Positions 5,132 to 7,416 of a stretch of 7,416 bases of DNA are shown piece by piece. The first letter of the stretch is position 1. Each line of letters opens with the position of its first letter. Both the position numbers and the translations under genes were made by a program. The notes beneath the pieces are model-generated. The model did no database searches. It was not told the origin of the DNA and saw only the letters and a list, made by a program, of their open reading frames with translations. The DNA is from Pseudonocardia sp. (GTDB lineage Bacteria; Actinomycetota; Actinomycetes; Mycobacteriales; Pseudonocardiaceae): positions 1 through 7,416 of the forward strand of contig JAKDLE010000126.1 of assembly GCA_030453005.1 (NCBI GenBank). The letters are read 5' to 3'.

Positions 5132-5943
5132 TGCACGATCGTGCCGACGTGGTCGCCCGCCAGGGCCTTCGAGATGTTGCCGGGGGTGAGCCCGTTCACG
5201 ATCTGGATCTCCTTGACGTGTTTGGCCCGGCTCATCAGGTCCAGCACGAGCGCGTCCAGGGGCAGATCGGGCAGGCCAATGGCGAGCAGCTCGCCCGCTC
5301 CCACCCGGGGCAGGAACTCCTCGCCCGTCTGCACGCCGTCCACGTCCTTGACGTAGAGCAGCCTGCCCGCGCCGTAGGCATCGGCCAGCAGGAACGCGCC
5401 CGCGTCCGAGCGGTGCAGCGGGATCTTGCCGACCACCGGCGGGAACTCGTGCACCCCGTAGGGCGGGTAGCCGTTGGCCACCACGGCGCGGCTGGCGGTG
5501 AGATGGGTGGCGAGCTGGTGGGCGACCGTCCCGTGCGGAAGGTAGGACACCCCCTCCGATGCGAGTAGCGCCGCGAGCAGGTGGGCGTTCTGCTCGGCCT
5601 CGGTGGCGGCGAGGCCGCCGAGCACGCCGGTGGGCAACCCCAGGTCCAGACCCACCCCGAGCACGTGCCGGGCCCGGATCCCGGCGCCGGTCAGGATCAG
5701 CATGCGGTGCTCGGGCAGGGCGTCGCGCAGCTCGTCGACGACTCCGAGGACGGCGTCGCGGCCCCGGTCCATGATCGACCGGCCGCCGACGGCCACCACG
5801 TTCAGCCACGGCAGGAGCCGGATCACCGGGCGGTCGACGGGCTTGACGAGGTCGCGGTCGAGCAGGGTCTGGCGCATGAGTGCGGACGGGACGTCCTTGG
5901 CTGCGGTCACGAGGTCCTCCTGAGCCGGATCGGGGGCGGTCAT
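5122..5943 (-). CDS. mosA: Molybdenum storage protein alpha-like subunit
   Basis: A 273-residue amino-acid-kinase-fold protein resembling the alpha subunit of the A. vinelandii molybdenum storage protein, a hexameric cage that packs oxomolybdate clusters with the help of ATP. Shared landmarks: RQTLLDRDL (24-32), [10 protein letters not shown] (41-50), [18 protein letters not shown] (77-94), [11 protein letters not shown] (98-108), ASEGVSYL (128-135), HEFP (165-168), AGAFLLADA (181-189), VQVVNGL-like [10 protein letters not shown] (246-255) and GDHVGTI (263-269). Oddities: the family lysine of the first glycine-rich loop is Ala (A51 in VVAVGGR), and the usual YTADP nucleotide loop is shortened to [10 protein letters not shown] (201-210), so ATP binding or hydrolysis by this subunit is doubtful. 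The ATG at 5943 overlaps the mosB stop (ATGA); a GTG at 5910 with an AGGAGG 5 nt upstream is an alternative start giving 262 residues. PyrH uridylate kinase is rejected on length and motifs. Confidence 0.88.
   Translation of the reverse strand: MTAPDPAQEDLVTAAKDVPSALMRQTLLDRDLVKPVDRPVIRLLPWLNVVAVGGRSIMDRGRDAVLGVVDELRDALPEHRMLILTGAGIRARHVLGVGLDLGLPTGVLGGLAATEAEQNAHLLAALLASEGVSYLPHGTVAHQLATHLTASRAVVANGYPPYGVHEFPPVVGKIPLHRSDAGAFLLADAYGAGRLLYVKDVDGVQTGEEFLPRVGAGELLAIGLPDLPLDALVLDLMSRAKHVKEIQIVNGLTPGNISKALAGDHVGTIVQAD
5916..5921 (-). promoter_or_regulatory. Shine-Dalgarno that may set an internal mosA start
   Basis: On the minus strand, AGGAGG is followed by 5 nt and an in-frame GTG (5910-5908). 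This is the best Shine-Dalgarno seen on the minus strand, while the ATG at 5943 has none and would rely on coupling to mosB. The same bases encode Gln-Glu-Asp in the longer form, so it could be a chance match. Confidence 0.5.
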
Positions 5944-6758
5944 GCCGCGGTGATGATCGTGCCGACGTGCTCGCCGTCGAGCGCGCGTCGGATGAGGCCG
6001 GGGCGCAGGCCGTTGACGACCTGGATCTCCCGTACGTGCCGGGCGTGGCGCATGAGCTCGAGCAGCGGCCGCTCGACCACGAGGTCGGGGAGGTCGAGCT
6101 CGACGAGCTCGTCGACGGTGGCGCGCGGGATGAGCGTGGCCGACCGGTCGTTCTTCGGGTTGGCGGTGTAGAGCCCGTCCTCGTCCTTGACGAAGACCAT
6201 GCGTCGACACCCGTAGGTCTCCGCGACGAGGTAGCAGCCCGCGTCGGTGCGGTAGGGCGGGATGACGCCTTCGTGGGGCACCCGCTGCCAGATGTCGTAG
6301 GGGGGCATGCCGCCGAAGATCGCGGCGCCGGACTCGGCCAGGTGCAGCGCGAGCACACCGAAGGCCGACGGCCCGACCACCGGAACTCCGTGCCGGGCCA
6401 TCAGGTATCCGAGCATCTGGGCGTTCTGCCCGGCGACCGCGGAGCCCACCTCGCTGAGCACGCCGGTCGGCATCCCAAGGTCGGCGGCGAGCGAGTAGAC
6501 GTGCCGGGCGCGGGTGCCGCCGCCGGTGCCGATGAGCAGCCGGTGGGTGCGCTTGGCCTCCACGAGCTCGTCGACCACCGGGTACACCGCAGCCCGCCCG
6601 CGGTCCATCAGGCTCTGGCCGCCGATCTTGAGCACGCTGACGTCCGGCAGGATTGCATGGTCGGGGACCTGGGCACTGGCCGCCAGCAGCGCCGGGTCGT
6701 CGTAGGGCCGTGACATCAGCAACGACGCCAGGTTCTCCGTGTTCGCGACAGAGGTCAT
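5940..6758 (-). CDS. mosB: Molybdenum storage protein beta-like subunit
   Basis: A 272-residue amino-acid-kinase-fold protein very similar in order of motifs to A. vinelandii MosB, the partner of MosA in the ATP-dependent molybdenum/tungsten storage cage. Seen: [10 protein letters not shown] (13-22), [19 protein letters not shown] in segments 36-54 with the phosphate-loop lysine K44 intact, AAVYPVVDE (56-64), [17 protein letters not shown] (73-89), LGMPTGVL (94-101), [11 protein letters not shown] (149-159), [15 protein letters not shown] (163-177), [13 protein letters not shown] (190-202, the nucleotide-binding loop), [11 protein letters not shown] (241-251) and [10 protein letters not shown] (262-271). 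Length matches the family. It precedes mosA, with a 4-nt ATGA overlap, so the two are probably made in fixed ratio. A leaderless promoter is suggested just upstream. Unlike MosA it keeps the full kinase nucleotide site, so it is the likely ATP-binding subunit. Confidence 0.93.
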   Translation of the reverse strand: MTSVANTENLASLLMSRPYDDPALLAASAQVPDHAILPDVSVLKIGGQSLMDRGRAAVYPVVDELVEAKRTHRLLIGTGGGTRARHVYSLAADLGMPTGVLSEVGSAVAGQNAQMLGYLMARHGVPVVGPSAFGVLALHLAESGAAIFGGMPPYDIWQRVPHEGVIPPYRTDAGCYLVAETYGCRRMVFVKDEDGLYTANPKNDRSATLIPRATVDELVELDLPDLVVERPLLELMRHARHVREIQVVNGLRPGLIRRALDGEHVGTIITAA

Positions 6759-6764
6759 GCGGGA

Positions 6765-6770
6765 ACCGTA
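6765..6770 (-). promoter_or_regulatory. Candidate -10 element of mosBA (leaderless)
   Basis: On the minus strand TACGGT (TANNNT pattern) lies 6 nt before the ATG at 6758, so the transcript would begin at the start codon. No convincing -35 is visible. Just upstream is a 9-bp palindrome, CCTG-C-CAGG (6776-6784), flanked by GCG/CGC-rich bases, that could be an operator. The TCCGCA-N4-CGGA repeat of the plus-strand genes is not found here. Confidence 0.33.
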
Positions 6771-6825
6771 GCGCGCCTGCCAGGGGCGCAGGTCACCTCG
6801 AAGATCCGGAACTGCGTGCGTGGAC

Positions 6826-6888
6826 GACGCCGCGGGCCGCGGTGACGGCGGCTCGGCGCCCGCGTCGCCGATCCCTCGGCTCCGCCGT
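6826..6888. repeat. GC-rich inverted repeats between the MFS gene and mosB
   Basis: Two overlapping inverted repeats lie in the 160-bp gap: GACGC-CGC-GGGC (6826-6837) against GCCCGCGTC (6858-6866), and the perfect 7-bp pair ACGGCGG (6845-6851) / CCGCCGT (6882-6888). Alternative folds are mutually exclusive. They follow the MFS stop in its own direction and could end that transcript, although no T-run follows on the minus strand. No coding gene is supported in this gap. Confidence 0.3.
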
Positions 6889-6918
6889 TTCCGTCGTGAT
6901 CTGCGTCTCCCGTCCCGC

Positions 6919-7416
6919 TCACACCGGCCGAGCGGTCCGGGTCGCCCAGCCGAGTACCGCGAGGGCGATCACCATCCAGGCCGCGAGGTAGCCGAACGCC
7001 GCCGTGGGGGAGGCGAACGTGTAGAGCAGGCCCGCGACGACGCTGGCGGCGACGTTCCCGACCGCCTGCACGGTGGCCAGCAACCCGAAGGCCGAACCGC
7101 GGATCTCCTCGGCCGCGAACGCGGCGACGGCGGCGTGCTCGGCGGTCTCGGCGCAGCCGATGCCGACCCCGGCCAGCGCGAAGGCCACCCCGAGCAGCAC
7201 GAGCACCGGCCCGGACACCGCGAACAGCGCGTACGCCACGAGGAACGCCGCGACTCCGACGGCGGTGACCAGCAGCCGACCGCGCCTCCCGAGCCGGTCG
7301 GAGAGACCGCCCGCCGGGAACGACACCATCGCGGCCGCGGTGTTGTAGACGACGTAGAGCGCGATCGCGAGTTGCGTGGCGGCGTCGATGCCGCGGCTCG
7401 GGGCGAGGAGGTCGGT
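6919..7416 (-). CDS. MFS transporter, C-terminal half (partial, start outside window)
   Basis: The reading frame is open from the right edge to a TGA at 6919; 165 C-terminal residues are visible. They contain about five to six hydrophobic membrane segments and the MFS loop motif GGLSDRLGRR (visible residues 36-45) after a transmembrane helix (about 16-35), which in the C-terminal half corresponds to the loop between helices 8 and 9. Further segments lie at about 47-66, 68-90, 104-130 and 136-158. This is a 12-helix-type major facilitator; the substrate cannot be told. The AEEIRGSAFGLLATVQAVGNV block (visible residues about 102-122, inside a longer conserved region) is common in drug-efflux-like members. 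It runs the same way as mosBA, 160 bp upstream; a functional link is not shown. Confidence 0.85.
   Translation of the reverse strand, partial: TDLLAPSRGIDAATQLAIALYVVYNTAAAMVSFPAGGLSDRLGRRGRLLVTAVGVAAFLVAYALFAVSGPVLVLLGVAFALAGVGIGCAETAEHAAVAAFAAEEIRGSAFGLLATVQAVGNVAASVVAGLLYTFASPTAAFGYLAAWMVIALAVLGWATRTARPV

Noticed and set aside
4955..6358. A 467-codon minus-strand open frame across mosA and mosB.
   Set aside because: The translation is low-complexity Arg/Pro/Ser-rich, typical of an off-frame reading of GC-rich DNA, and it overlaps two clearly recognised genes.
5122..6758. Annotation of the two minus-strand genes as uridylate kinases (PyrH).
   Set aside because: Both are longer than PyrH, are tandem partners, and carry storage-protein landmarks (GTRARH/IRARHV, PPY-W/HEFP, VVNGL-PG, GEHVGTI) rather than UMP-binding ones.
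6759..6918. A third copy of TCCGCA-N4-CGGA upstream of mosB.
   Set aside because: At the equivalent position (15 nt before the ATG) the sequence ends in GGCG with no TCCGCA, and no match was found elsewhere in the gap, so mosBA may be controlled differently.

Overview
The window is GC-rich DNA with strong third-position G/C bias, tightly overlapping genes, GTG starts and several starts that look leaderless. This suggests a high-GC actinobacterium. Pseudonocardiaceae or a relative is my guess from protein style, not something proven here.

Layout, left to right. (1) A complete acyl-CoA dehydrogenase of the ACAD10/11-like type lies on the minus strand (14-1228). (2) A 100-bp divergent promoter region follows. 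(3) A plus-strand molybdate operon covers 1329-4427: a small helix-turn-helix protein with a C-terminal molybdate-binding TOBE/Mop domain, then modA, modB and modC. Each is joined to the next by a 4-nt start/stop overlap (ATGA or GTGA). (4) After a 123-bp gap comes a plus-strand lipoprotein (4551-5120) resembling the molybdopterin-binding domain of the sulfite oxidase family but without the expected cysteine ligand. (5) Converging on it, with one base between the stop codons, is a minus-strand pair resembling the two subunits of the Azotobacter vinelandii molybdenum storage protein: MosB (5940-6758) first, then MosA (5122-5943). (6) After a 160-bp gap, the C-terminal half of an MFS transporter runs off the right edge on the minus strand.

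Read together, 1329-6758 looks like a molybdenum (or tungsten) homeostasis island: sensing (HTH-TOBE), high-affinity import (ModABC), an exported molybdopterin-fold lipoprotein, and intracellular storage of oxyanion as polynuclear clusters (MosAB). No molybdoenzyme that would use the metal is visible.

Main points for follow-up: the MosA subunit has lost both recognisable nucleotide-binding signatures of its family while MosB keeps them; MosA also appears to have lost two of three known molybdate-cluster ligands; and an inverted repeat, TCCGCA-N4-CGGA, ends exactly 15 nt before the start codon of both the regulator-modABC operon and the lipoprotein gene, making it a good candidate operator. 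All family assignments rest on reading the translated sequence and on remembered family features; no database search was run.
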